A DNA stretch of 64,000 bases, taken from assembly GCF_040655735.1 (NCBI RefSeq), contig NZ_JBFAKK010000004.1, positions 372,001 to 436,000 on the forward strand, given 5' to 3'. Below are positions 1-7,170 of the stretch, one piece after another. The notes under the pieces were generated by a model. It saw only the letters and a list, made by a program, of their open reading frames with translations, ran no database searches and had not been told where the DNA came from. This stretch comes from Phytomonospora sp040655735. Lineage in GTDB: Bacteria; Actinomycetota; Actinomycetes; Mycobacteriales; Micromonosporaceae. Made by a program: the position numbers and the translations under genes. The number at the start of each line of letters is the position of its first letter. Within the stretch, counting starts at the first letter, position 1.

Positions 1-263
1 TCCAGCAGCTCGGCGCCGTGCGCTTCGAGGATGCGGCGGGCCGCGTCGAGATCGTCGACGACCGCGGTCGCGTGGGTCGACCGGAAGGGTGCCAGCGCCT
101 CGCCGTCACCGGCGATCAGCAGCAGACCGCCGAGGCCCGCGAGCTCCAGCCCGGCGAAGGACTCCCGCCAGCGCGGTCCCTCGCCGACCAGCGAGGAGAG
201 CACCGGCAGGGCCGCGTCGAGGTCATCGACGTAGACGCGGGCGTAGGTCTTCAGAACGGCCAC
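1..263 (-). CDS. VOC (glyoxalase-fold) protein, C-terminus cut by window edge
   Basis: The 87 residues inside the window read as an N-terminal VOC module: a beta strand near VLKTYARVYVDD, then a helix over LDAALPVLSSLVG, then repeated strand/helix units. The start is GTG at 263 with an AAGGAG ribosome site a few bases upstream. VOC proteins of this size bind metal or small ligands, or act as dioxygenases, glyoxalases or resistance proteins; no substrate can be assigned. It is divergent from the ArsR-type gene at 343, with a dyad between them, so it is probably the target of that repressor. The 3' end lies outside the window. Confidence 0.8.
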   Translation of the reverse strand, partial: MAVLKTYARVYVDDLDAALPVLSSLVGEGPRWRESFAGLELAGLGGLLLIAGDGEALAPFRSTHATAVVDDLDAARRILEAHGAELL

Positions 264-274
264 GCCGTCTCCTT

Positions 275-315
275 ATTTCGACTTTCCCGAAATGATGGAA
301 CGAGCGCGATACTAT
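275..315. promoter_or_regulatory. Dyad operator plus -10 between VOC and ArsR genes
   Basis: ATTTCG (275-280) and CGAAAT (288-293) form a perfect dyad with a 7-bp spacer. A TACTAT -10 hexamer (310-315) faces the ArsR gene. This fits an autoregulated divergent promoter. Seen in sequence; the link to the ArsR protein is inferred. Confidence 0.5.
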
Positions 316-342
316 GGCCCACCGCAGGCGAGGAGGAAGCGG

Positions 343-648
343 TTGAGAGCGCAGTCACAGCCCCGGATCGAGGACGTGGAACTCGCGTCGGTCCTGCACG
401 CCCTCGGCGACAGCGTCCGCATCGACCTGGTCCGCCGGATGGCCGCCGACGGGGAGTGCCCGTGCAGCCCGCCGGACCTCGACGTGCCCCGCTCGACCCT
501 CTCCAACCACTGGCGGATCCTGCGCGAGGCCGGCCTCACCGACACTCGCGCACTCGGGAAGGCACGCTGCATGAGCCTGCGGCGCGGCGAGCTCGACGCA
601 CGCTTTCCCGGCGTGCTCGCCGCCGTGATCGCCTGCGCCGAGGCTTAG
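343..648 (+). CDS. ArsR/winged-helix transcriptional regulator
   Basis: A small (101 aa) winged-helix repressor. The recognition region is RSTLSNHWRILREAGL, typical of ArsR-type HTH proteins (helix, turn, then helix ending HWRxLxxAGL). I chose TTG 343 because AGGAGG lies 6 bp upstream and a TACTAT -10 lies at 310-315; the in-frame ATG at 292 would be upstream of that promoter. The sequence CPC near residue 47 could be redox or metal sensing, but a complete ArsR metal-site motif is not evident. It probably represses itself and the divergent VOC gene. Confidence 0.8.
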   Translation: MRAQSQPRIEDVELASVLHALGDSVRIDLVRRMAADGECPCSPPDLDVPRSTLSNHWRILREAGLTDTRALGKARCMSLRRGELDARFPGVLAAVIACAEA

Positions 649-712
649 GGCTCGTCGGGTGGGTTGCGGATGCCGAAGGCCCCGCAGAGATCAACCGGAA
701 ACGCCGTGGGAG

Positions 713-1588
713 CTACCCGAGGCGTCCGTAGGCGGCCAGCGTGCGAACCGCTTCGAGGGTCACCACACCGCGCCACTCGGCGAGGGCCTCCTCACCCGGA
801 GGGGTCCAGGTGATGGGCCAGCCGCCGTCGGGTTCCTGGCCGTCGCTCAGATGGTCGAGGTGGGCGTCGATCTGGGCCTCGGTGAAGGCCGTGCGCCACG
901 GCGACTCGGGGGTCGGCGCGATGTGCAGCGGCGTCAGGCCGTAGCCGGGTGCGTCGGCGTCGGCGTGGAACATGTCCTGCGCGACGAGGTGGGCCAGCAG
1001 TGCCGGCGCGTGGCGTTCGGCGCGCTCGCGGTCGGGGACGTGTTCGAGGAAGTGGAGCAGTTCCCAGAGGGAGTGGACGCCGTCGGGCGTCGGCTCGGAT
1101 TCGAGGTAGCGCCAGCAGTACCCGGCGGCGGTCTCGCGCCAGGGGTGCTCGGCCCCGAGCCGGTACAGCAGGCTCACGAGACCCGCGGTGGGGTTGACGT
1201 CGGGCCGGTAGGTCCACTCCGACCAGTGCTCGGCGCGCGGGTGCGCCTCGATCACCGGGAAGGCGAGCGGGACGGCGCCGTTGCCGTCGCTGACGCCGGC
1301 GAGGTAGTCGCAGGCGCCCTCGACCAGCTCGGGAGCATCGGCGCCGGCGTCCGCCAGAGCGCCGAGGGCGACCTCGGCGTAGATGGGAAGGCTGTCGGGA
1401 CAGCGCGTGTCGGGTTCGAGGCCGTGCCCGAAGCCGCCGTCGGGGTTGCGATAGACGCGCAGCGCGTCGACGACGGCCGTGGCGGGGCCGTTGTGGAAGC
1501 GTGCGGCGAAGAGGTGCCGCTCCAGGGGGCGGGCGTGCGCGTCGATGAAGTGTTCGGCGGCGGCGAGCTGAGCGTCCATGTCGGGCAT
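713..1588 (-). CDS. Prenyltransferase/terpene-cyclase-fold (alpha/alpha toroid) protein, unknown function
   Basis: 291 aa with the repeated helix-pair and Gly-rich turn pattern of the prenyltransferase and squalene-hopene cyclase toroid: YRNPDGGFGHGLEPD near residue 50 and GQEPDGGWPITW near residue 260 are QW-like repeats. No DxDD cyclase motif and no signal peptide are seen, so enzymatic activity is uncertain. Start at 1588 (MPDMDAQ), or at the second Met at 1579. It is the last gene of the minus-strand run behind the FMN reductase (3164) and hydrolase (2559), 80 bp after the hydrolase, so co-transcription is possible. Confidence 0.7.
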   Translation of the reverse strand: MPDMDAQLAAAEHFIDAHARPLERHLFAARFHNGPATAVVDALRVYRNPDGGFGHGLEPDTRCPDSLPIYAEVALGALADAGADAPELVEGACDYLAGVSDGNGAVPLAFPVIEAHPRAEHWSEWTYRPDVNPTAGLVSLLYRLGAEHPWRETAAGYCWRYLESEPTPDGVHSLWELLHFLEHVPDRERAERHAPALLAHLVAQDMFHADADAPGYGLTPLHIAPTPESPWRTAFTEAQIDAHLDHLSDGQEPDGGWPITWTPPGEEALAEWRGVVTLEAVRTLAAYGRLG

Positions 1589-1668
1589 GTTAGGCGGCGG
1601 GTGTGACGGAACGGGCGGCCGTGGTGTCCTTGACGACCGCGCGCACTTCATGATCGCGGCCAGTCCCG

Positions 1669-2559
1669 TCAGGCGGTGTGCCGCCGTACGAACGCGGCGA
1701 TCGCCTCGACGGCCCGCCGGCCTTCGGGCAGGAATGATCCGAAGAGGTGCCAGTAGTGGATCATGTCCGGCCACACCCGCAGATCGACGGCGACCCCGGC
1801 CTCCTCGGCACGCCGGGCAAGGGCCGTGGAGTCGTCGAGCAGGGTCTCGACCGCGCCGACCATCACCAGCAGTGGTGGCAGGCCGGTAAGGTCTGCGTAC
1901 AGCGGGGAGGCGAGCGGGTCGCGCGGGTCGTGGCCGGCGAGGTAGGCGTCGCGGATCTGTTCGTACACCGTCATCGTGGCCACCGGTTCGTGGCCGGCGT
2001 TGCCCCGGTAGCTGGCGCCGGTGAGGGCCAGGTCGGTCCACACCGACACCGGAATCGCCGCCGCGGGCTGCGGCAGCCCGCGGTCCCGCGCCGCGAGGAG
2101 CGCCACGACGGCGAGGCCGCCCCCGGCCGATTCGCCGCCGAGGGAAACCGAAGCGGGATCGTGGCGGGACAGGGCCCATTCGTAGACCGCCACGGCGTCC
2201 TCGACGGCCGCCGGAAACGGGTGCTCCGGCGCCAGCCGGAAGTCCGGCACCAGTACGGTCGCCTTCGAGGCCGCGGACAGGTCGGCGGCGAAGGCGCGGC
2301 GCCCGTCGGCCGCGCCCAGTTGGTAGCCGCCGCCGTGGAACCAGACGACGACCGGCCCGGTCTCGGCGCCTGGTGCCGTCACCCGCAGCGCGGGCACGCC
2401 GCCCGCGTCGACCGGGACGATGTCGGCCGCCCCGACGGGAAAGCTCGCCCACAGGCGCGCGTCGGCCTCGCGGAGTGCCGAGACCGTGGCGGTCTCGGGA
2501 TCGGGCGCGGAGTCGCGAAACAGCGTGAACGCCTTGTCGAGGGCCTGGGAGCGCGTCAT
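1669..2559 (-). CDS. Alpha/beta hydrolase, HSL (hormone-sensitive lipase) family esterase
   Basis: 296 aa. The HSL signature is clear: HGGGY oxyanion-hole motif at residues 75-79 and the nucleophile elbow GESAG at 142-146 (Ser144). The catalytic His is His268 in MIHYWHLF. The usual acid position is Glu238 in VGAVETLLDD rather than Asp, a known variation. It is cytoplasmic (no signal) and expected to hydrolyse short acyl esters. Start ATG 2559. It follows the FMN reductase by 26 bp on the same strand and is likely co-transcribed and controlled by the MarR protein at 3248. Confidence 0.9.
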   Translation of the reverse strand: MTRSQALDKAFTLFRDSAPDPETATVSALREADARLWASFPVGAADIVPVDAGGVPALRVTAPGAETGPVVVWFHGGGYQLGAADGRRAFAADLSAASKATVLVPDFRLAPEHPFPAAVEDAVAVYEWALSRHDPASVSLGGESAGGGLAVVALLAARDRGLPQPAAAIPVSVWTDLALTGASYRGNAGHEPVATMTVYEQIRDAYLAGHDPRDPLASPLYADLTGLPPLLVMVGAVETLLDDSTALARRAEEAGVAVDLRVWPDMIHYWHLFGSFLPEGRRAVEAIAAFVRRHTA

Positions 2560-2585
2560 GGCTTCTCCTGTCGGGGCGGCGGGCG

Positions 2586-3164
2586 TCAGGCCGCGGCGGG
2601 CACGCTGCGGACCGAACGGAGGGCGGCCGACCAGGACTCGACCTGGTCGAGCAGCCTGTCCAGCTCTCCGGCGCGGGACTCGACCGGGCTGAAGGCGGGG
2701 TAGGCGGTGAAGTCCGTGGTGATGGGGAGGGCGACCTGGGCGGCCACCGTCGCCAGGCGCAGTTCGGCGGCGATGAGGCGCAACTGCTCCACCGCGCGCA
2801 CACCGCCGGCGCTGCCCAGACTGACGAAGCCCGCGGCCTTGTCGTTCCACTCGGCGTAGAGGTAGTCGAGGGCGTTCTTGAGCGCCGAGGTGGGGCCGTG
2901 GTTGTACTCGGGGGTGACGAAGACGAAGCCGTCGAACTCCGCGACGCGCGCCGCCCACGCCTTGGTGTGCTCACCGGCGTATTGGCCGAGGGCGGCGGGC
3001 AGTGGCTCGTCGTAGACCGGCAGGGCGAAGTCGGCCAGATCCACCACCTCGTACGAGGCATCCGTTCGTGCCGATGCGATCGAGTGAACCCAGTCGGCGA
3101 CGTCGCGGCTGACCCGTCCGGGACGGGTGCTGCCGACGATGACGGCGATCTTCAGAGCGCTCAT
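2586..3164 (-). CDS. NADPH-dependent FMN reductase family protein
   Basis: 192 aa flavodoxin-fold reductase. The phosphate-binding loop GSTRPGR is at residues 11-17 and the flavin-contact motif PEYN at 85-88, with the following GxxSALKNALDYL helix typical of the family (azoreductase/quinone reductase/chromate reductase type). It reduces FMN or quinone-like electrophiles with NAD(P)H in the cytosol. ATG 3164 has a GGAGAG ribosome site. A promoter TTGACG-17 bp-TAGCTT (3226 to 3198) overlaps both operators of the divergent MarR gene. The context suggests a MarR-controlled detoxification unit for an electrophile. Confidence 0.92.
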   Translation of the reverse strand: MSALKIAVIVGSTRPGRVSRDVADWVHSIASARTDASYEVVDLADFALPVYDEPLPAALGQYAGEHTKAWAARVAEFDGFVFVTPEYNHGPTSALKNALDYLYAEWNDKAAGFVSLGSAGGVRAVEQLRLIAAELRLATVAAQVALPITTDFTAYPAFSPVESRAGELDRLLDQVESWSAALRSVRSVPAAA

Positions 3165-3178
3165 GTCTCTCCAAGGAT

Positions 3179-3241
3179 GAGTTGATGTGTCAACTCGAAG
3201 CTAGCCGCCATGAGTTGACGCGTCAACTCGGTGGCTATGAT
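3179..3241. promoter_or_regulatory. Twin MarR operators with divergent promoters
   Basis: Two 18-bp sites, GAGTTGATGTGTCAACTC (3179-3196) and the perfect palindrome GAGTTGACGCGTCAACTC (3212-3229), are spaced 33 bp start to start. Minus promoter: TTGACG (3226-3221), 17 bp, TAGCTT (3203-3198). Plus promoter: TTGAC core in the second site and TATGAT at 3236-3241, placing the start at about 3248, the first base of the MarR GTG codon. Both promoters are occluded by the operators. Confidence 0.85.
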
Positions 3242-3247
3242 TTAACC

Positions 3248-3745
3248 GTGGGAAACACACCGGACGGCATGACCGAGGCCGAGCAGCGGATCTGGGCGGA
3301 CTTCTACGACATGCAGGTCCTCTTCTGGCGGCGCATGGCCCAGCGGCTCCAGCGCGACACGGGGCTGTCCGAACCCGACCTCGCCATCCTGCGAGCCCTG
3401 CTCGACGCCCCCGAACGCCGGCTTCGCGGCTACGAGCTCGCCGGGGTGACCCAGTTCGAGAAGAGCCGCCTGCACCACCACATCGGCCGCATGGAGGCGC
3501 GGGGGCTCGTGGTGCGCGAGTCGACCCCGACGCAGCCCCGGGCCGCCGTGGTCGCGCTGTCCGAAGCGGGCGAGAAGGCGATCACCGAGGCCCTGCCGAA
3601 ACGCGAGGAGCACATCCGGCACTGGCTCCTCGACTCGCTCGAACCCGCGCAGGTGGAGGCGCTGGGCGGCATCTCGCGGACGGTCCTGGAGAGGCTCCGG
3701 GACGAGGAGGCCGACGAGGACGAACCGGCGGGCGGCGGGTGCTGA
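3248..3745 (+). CDS. MarR family transcriptional regulator
   Basis: 166 aa. Helices around LSEPDLAILRALLDAPE, the recognition element GVTQFEKSRLHHHIGRMEARGLV and a wing VRESTPTQPRAAVVALSEAG match MarR proteins. I chose GTG 3248, 6 bp after the TATGAT -10, so the transcript is probably leaderless; ATG 3278 (MTEAEQ) is the alternative. It is divergent from the FMN reductase operon and almost certainly represses it and itself through the two palindromes at 3179-3229. The inducer is probably a phenolic, quinone or other ligand, unknown here. Confidence 0.92.
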   Translation: MGNTPDGMTEAEQRIWADFYDMQVLFWRRMAQRLQRDTGLSEPDLAILRALLDAPERRLRGYELAGVTQFEKSRLHHHIGRMEARGLVVRESTPTQPRAAVVALSEAGEKAITEALPKREEHIRHWLLDSLEPAQVEALGGISRTVLERLRDEEADEDEPAGGGC

Positions 3746-3961
3746 GCCTTCCGGCGAACGACGGCCCGCCAGGTCGCGCGGATGTGCTCGCGGAAAGCCC
3801 TCATTCCCGCCCGCCTCGCACACCGCACGGTCCGGGCTCTGTCCATAGGGGACGCCGCCCGAGCAGGACCGCGCACCCTTTCATTCACAGGTGAAAGAAC
3901 CCTCCCCGTGCGTCGCGATCCCGGCAGCTTCGCGCCGGCGGGCCGTCTAGGCTGACGCCCT

Positions 3962-4258
3962 ATGAGCAATGACCCCGAGCAGAACTTCGCCCTCGCCTGG
4001 AAGAATCGGCGCGTCTTCGCCGTCCGGGAGAACTGGCCGGAGGGGGCGCTGGAGGCCTGCGAGGCGATCGAGCGCGAGTTTCCCAAGGTGCACCCTGTCT
4101 GGCACAAGGGCGGGTGGCCCGGCGTGTGGAGCGAACCCGGCTTCTACGGGACCGTCCGGGGCCTTCCCGGTGCCGGCCGGACGATGTACGCGCCGACCCC
4201 CGAGGCCCTTCGTGCCAAGATCGTCGAGCTTCCCGGTCAGGGCAAGGACACCGGCTGA
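3962..4258 (+). CDS. Hypothetical 98-aa protein
   Basis: A small soluble protein rich in Trp and Gly (KNRRVFAVRENWPEG, HKGGWPGVWSEPGFYG). No family recognised with confidence. The TAGGCT hexamer at 3948-3953 lies 8 bp before ATG 3962, with no ribosome site between, so the message is probably leaderless. Codon use matches the surrounding genes. In the 216 bp upstream, an inverted repeat CTTTCA/TGAAAG (3877-3896) is the only notable element. A strong bidirectional hairpin follows the stop. Confidence 0.7.
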   Translation: MSNDPEQNFALAWKNRRVFAVRENWPEGALEACEAIEREFPKVHPVWHKGGWPGVWSEPGFYGTVRGLPGAGRTMYAPTPEALRAKIVELPGQGKDTG

Positions 4259-4268
4259 AACGCACCCG

Positions 4269-4300
4269 CGTCGGGGCACGGGTGATCCCGTGTCCCGACG
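4269..4300. terminator. Bidirectional hairpin terminator
   Basis: CGTCGGGGCACGGG, loop TGAT, CCCGTGTCCCGACG: a 14-bp stem with one G-T wobble. It sits between the convergent genes ending at 4258 and 4307. Confidence 0.75.
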
Positions 4301-4306
4301 TGGAGG

Positions 4307-4735
4307 TCAGGCGCCGCCGTACTCGGCGGCGACGTCGAGCACCCAGGTGATCCCGAAGCGGTCGGTGAGCATTCCGTAGAGCGGTGTCCACCGCGCCGGC
4401 TCCAGCGGCACGGAGACCGTCGCGCCTTCCGACAGTCCCGTCCACAGCGCGGCGATCTCCTCGGCGGAGTCGCCGCGCACCGAGACGAAGAACGGGTCCT
4501 CGCCGCGACTCCAGGGGCGCGACGACGGCACGTCGTACGCCATCACGCGAAAGCCGTTCTCGGCGGCGACCTGGCCCCACATGACGTGGCCCGACTCGGC
4601 GGGCTCGGCGGCGGTGTTGCCCATGTCCCCGTTGGTGAGCACGGTCATCTCCCCGCCGAAGACGGAGCGGTAGAACTCGAGCGCGGCGCGGGCGTCGCCG
4701 CGGAAGTTGAGGTGGGTGACTGCGTTGACGGTCAA
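4307..4735 (-). CDS. PhnB-like VOC family protein
   Basis: 142 aa in the PhnB/glyoxalase-like group: HLNFRGDARAALEFYRSVFGGEM at the N-terminus is diagnostic, and the C-terminal module ends in WTPLYGMLTDRFGITWVLDV, the usual closing strand. No clear metal ligands beyond the first strand His. The function of PhnB-like proteins is mostly unknown. Start TTG 4735 is preceded by AAGGA at 8 bp; no ATG or GTG is available in a sensible place. It is convergent with the 98-aa gene across a terminator. Confidence 0.88.
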   Translation of the reverse strand: MTVNAVTHLNFRGDARAALEFYRSVFGGEMTVLTNGDMGNTAAEPAESGHVMWGQVAAENGFRVMAYDVPSSRPWSRGEDPFFVSVRGDSAEEIAALWTGLSEGATVSVPLEPARWTPLYGMLTDRFGITWVLDVAAEYGGA

Positions 4736-5041
4736 GACGGTGATCCTTACTCGGGCCGAGGTGTGAACCGGGGCCGGAACGCGGCCCCGGCGGTCAGTCT
4801 CGAACCCATGTAGGTCAGTCCAGGTCCTGCATGGACTCCGTCGACGGGAATTGTGAGCGACGCGCCGCGGTGGAGGCAGCCGAAGGCGCAGCAGCTCTGG
4901 CAGGGACAGACGTGGCGCACGATCGGCACGCCGGAGGCGAAGCCCGGTGACCCGTTGGCACACCGGGCCGCGACGGGTCGCCCCGCTCCGCCGGTAGCAC
5001 CGCGGGGGATCGGGCGGCACCTCCCGACGGTATCCGCCCGG
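4736..5041. other. Intergenic stretch, no confident gene
   Basis: About 300 bp. Open frames exist on both strands, including a minus-strand GTG frame at 4929 with a cluster of Cys codons (HVCPCQSCCAFGCLHRG), but none has a ribosome site or a recognisable product. I see no terminator. Confidence 0.4.
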
Positions 5042-6001
5042 TCAGGCGGCCTCGGGCCGCCGTGCGCTGCGGAAGGTGCGGCGGTAGACGTCCGGAGGCA
5101 CGCCGACGGTGCGGTTGAAGTGCCGCCGCAGGGTGGTCGCGGTGCCCATGCCGGTGGCCACCGCGATCATGTCGACGGTGCCGTCGGTGGTCTCCAGGAG
5201 CTCCTGCGCGCGCTGGACGCGCTGGGTCAGCAGCCAGCGCAGGGGAGTGGTGCCGGTGACGTCGGCGAACACCCGCGCGAGGTGCCGTGAGCTCATGTTC
5301 GCCCGGCGGGCCAGATCCTCGACGGTCAGCGGCCGGTCGAGGCGTCCCATCGCCCAGGACAGCAGCGCCTCCAGCGGATGGTCGCGGGGTTCCGGCAGGG
5401 GAGTGGTGACGAACTGGGCCTGTCCGCCGGCCCGGTGAGGAGGGACGACGAGGCGCCGCGCGACCTGGTTGGCGACCGCCGAACCGTGGTCGAGGCGGAC
5501 CAGATGCAGGCACAGGTCCATCGCGGCGGCCTTGCCTGCCGAGGTGAGCACGGTGCCGTGGTCGACGTAGAGGACGTCGGCGTCGACCTCTACCCGGGGA
5601 TAGCGACCGGCCAGCGCGGCCGCGTGCAGCCAGTGCGTGGTGGCGCGGCGCCCGTCCAGCAGACCGGCGGCGGCCAGTACGAACGCACCCGTGCACAGGG
5701 AGGCGATCCGAGCGCCCGCGTCATGTGCCGCGCGCACCGCGTCGACCAGCTCAACGGGCGGATCCTCGTCGAGGTCGGCGACCGCCGGAACGATCACAGT
5801 GTCGGCCTTCATCAGCAGGTCGAGTCCGGCGTCGGGTTCGAGCCGGAAGCGGCCGCCGACCGGCATCGCGCCCGCTCCGCAGACGGCGAACTCGTACCAG
5901 GGATCGGCCAGGTCCGAGCGGTCGACGCCGAACACGTCGCAGGCGGCGGCGAGTTCGAAGTGCGGAACTCCGGGCGTGACGGCCAGGGCGACAAGACTCA
6001 T
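5042..6001 (-). CDS. GlxA-type regulator: DJ-1/PfpI domain plus AraC HTH
   Basis: 319 aa. An N-terminal class-I amidotransferase-like (DJ-1/PfpI) domain covers residues 1-190, with Cys103 in SLCTGAFVLAAAGLLDG in the nucleophile-elbow position. A C-terminal AraC double HTH covers about residues 218-312 (LTVEDLARRANMSSRHLARVF and MIAVATGMGTATTLRRHFNR). Proteins of this type regulate amine or arginine catabolism or redox genes. Start ATG 6001, 7 bp after a TACACT -10 and so probably leaderless; ATG 6022 is an alternative. It is divergent from the reductase gene at 6112, the likely target. Confidence 0.92.
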   Translation of the reverse strand: MSLVALAVTPGVPHFELAAACDVFGVDRSDLADPWYEFAVCGAGAMPVGGRFRLEPDAGLDLLMKADTVIVPAVADLDEDPPVELVDAVRAAHDAGARIASLCTGAFVLAAAGLLDGRRATTHWLHAAALAGRYPRVEVDADVLYVDHGTVLTSAGKAAAMDLCLHLVRLDHGSAVANQVARRLVVPPHRAGGQAQFVTTPLPEPRDHPLEALLSWAMGRLDRPLTVEDLARRANMSSRHLARVFADVTGTTPLRWLLTQRVQRAQELLETTDGTVDMIAVATGMGTATTLRRHFNRTVGVPPDVYRRTFRSARRPEAA

Positions 6002-6111
6002 GTCCGAAAGTGTACGGGCCATGGCATTACTGCCACTGGTGGTCCGGTGGCGCGGTGAGCACACTGGTCAACGACGTGATCGACGATTTCAGTAAGAGAC
6101 AGGGGACTCCC

Positions 6112-7170
6112 ATGCGAGCGAGTGAAGCGGCGACGGTAACGGTGTTCGGCGCCTACGGGCACACCGGACGTTTCGTCGTCGCGGAGCTGCTGGACCGGGG
6201 CCTCACCCCGATCCTGTCGGGCCGCGATGAGAACAGGCTCGCCGCACTGGCCGGGGAGTTCCCCGGTGTGGAGGTGCGGACCGCCACGGTCGACGACGCG
6301 GCCTCGCTCGACCGCGCGCTGGAAGGCGCGACGGCCGTGATCAACGCCGCCGGACCGTTCGCGGCCACGGCCGGCCCGGTCGTCGAGGCCGCGCTGCGCG
6401 CGGGCATCCCCTACGTCGACGTGGCCGCCGAGGTGGAGGCAGTCGCCGACACCTTCGCGCACTTCGGCGACCGCGCCCGCGAAGCCGGCGTCACCGTGGT
6501 CCCGGCGATGGCCTTCTACGGCGGACTGGGCGACCTCCTCGCCACCGCCGCACTGGGCGCCGAACCGGCCGCCGAGGAGGTGACCATCGCCTACGCCCTC
6601 AGCAGCTGGCATCCCACCGCCGGGACGCAGAAGTCGACCGTGGTGTCCCGGGGCCGCCGCGAAGGCCGGCGGCTCGTCTACGCCGACGGCGCTCTCCGGC
6701 TGCGCACCGACGACGCGCCCACAGGCCGCTGGACCTTCCCCGATCCGATCGGGGACAAGGCCGTGATCGGCGAGTTCACCACCGCGGACAGCGTGACCGT
6801 CCCGCACCACCTGTCCGCGCCCGTGGTCAACACCTACATGACCGTCGAGGCCGTCAAGGACGTCGTGGCCGCCGACGCGATCGCGCCCGAGCCGGTCGAC
6901 GAGCGGGGACGCTCGGCGCAGACCTTCCTCGTCGACGTCACCGTCACCGCCGGCGGCACCCGCCGCCGTGCTGTGGCGAGCGGGCAGGACATCTACGCGG
7001 TGACGGCGCCGCTGGCCGTCGAGGCCCTCGTCCGGATCCTCGACGGACGTGTCAAGGCGACCGGTCTCGGTTCGGCCGGTGAGATGTTCGACGCGCACGA
7101 CTTCCTCACGTCGCTGGCCCCGCATGTGAGCTACGAGCTCAGTGCCGGGGAGATCCTCACCGCGTCATGA
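6112..7170 (+). CDS. Saccharopine dehydrogenase-like / trans-acting enoyl reductase family protein
   Basis: 352 aa. N-terminal Rossmann fold with FGAYGHTGRFVVAELLDRG (GxxGxTG) at residues 10-25, a second strand ending SGRDE for NADP binding, and the family motif VINAAGPF near residue 80. The following VDVAAEVEAVADTFAHF matches the saccharopine dehydrogenase-like group. The substrate is unknown. ATG 6112 has an AGGGGA ribosome site. It ends in a 6-bp convergent overlap with the SARP gene (7165). It is divergent from the GlxA-type regulator, which may control it. Confidence 0.85.
   Translation: MRASEAATVTVFGAYGHTGRFVVAELLDRGLTPILSGRDENRLAALAGEFPGVEVRTATVDDAASLDRALEGATAVINAAGPFAATAGPVVEAALRAGIPYVDVAAEVEAVADTFAHFGDRAREAGVTVVPAMAFYGGLGDLLATAALGAEPAAEEVTIAYALSSWHPTAGTQKSTVVSRGRREGRRLVYADGALRLRTDDAPTGRWTFPDPIGDKAVIGEFTTADSVTVPHHLSAPVVNTYMTVEAVKDVVAADAIAPEPVDERGRSAQTFLVDVTVTAGGTRRRAVASGQDIYAVTAPLAVEALVRILDGRVKATGLGSAGEMFDAHDFLTSLAPHVSYELSAGEILTAS

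Noticed and set aside
713..3061. A 782-codon open frame on the minus strand
   Set aside because: It is the prenyltransferase-like frame running upstream through two other genes; the real start is at 1588 and the hydrolase and FMN reductase have their own starts and motifs.
4747..4929. Minus-strand frame with HVCPCQSCCAFGCLHRG as a fourth Cys-rich peptide
   Set aside because: It lacks the shared leader and has no ribosome site or terminator.
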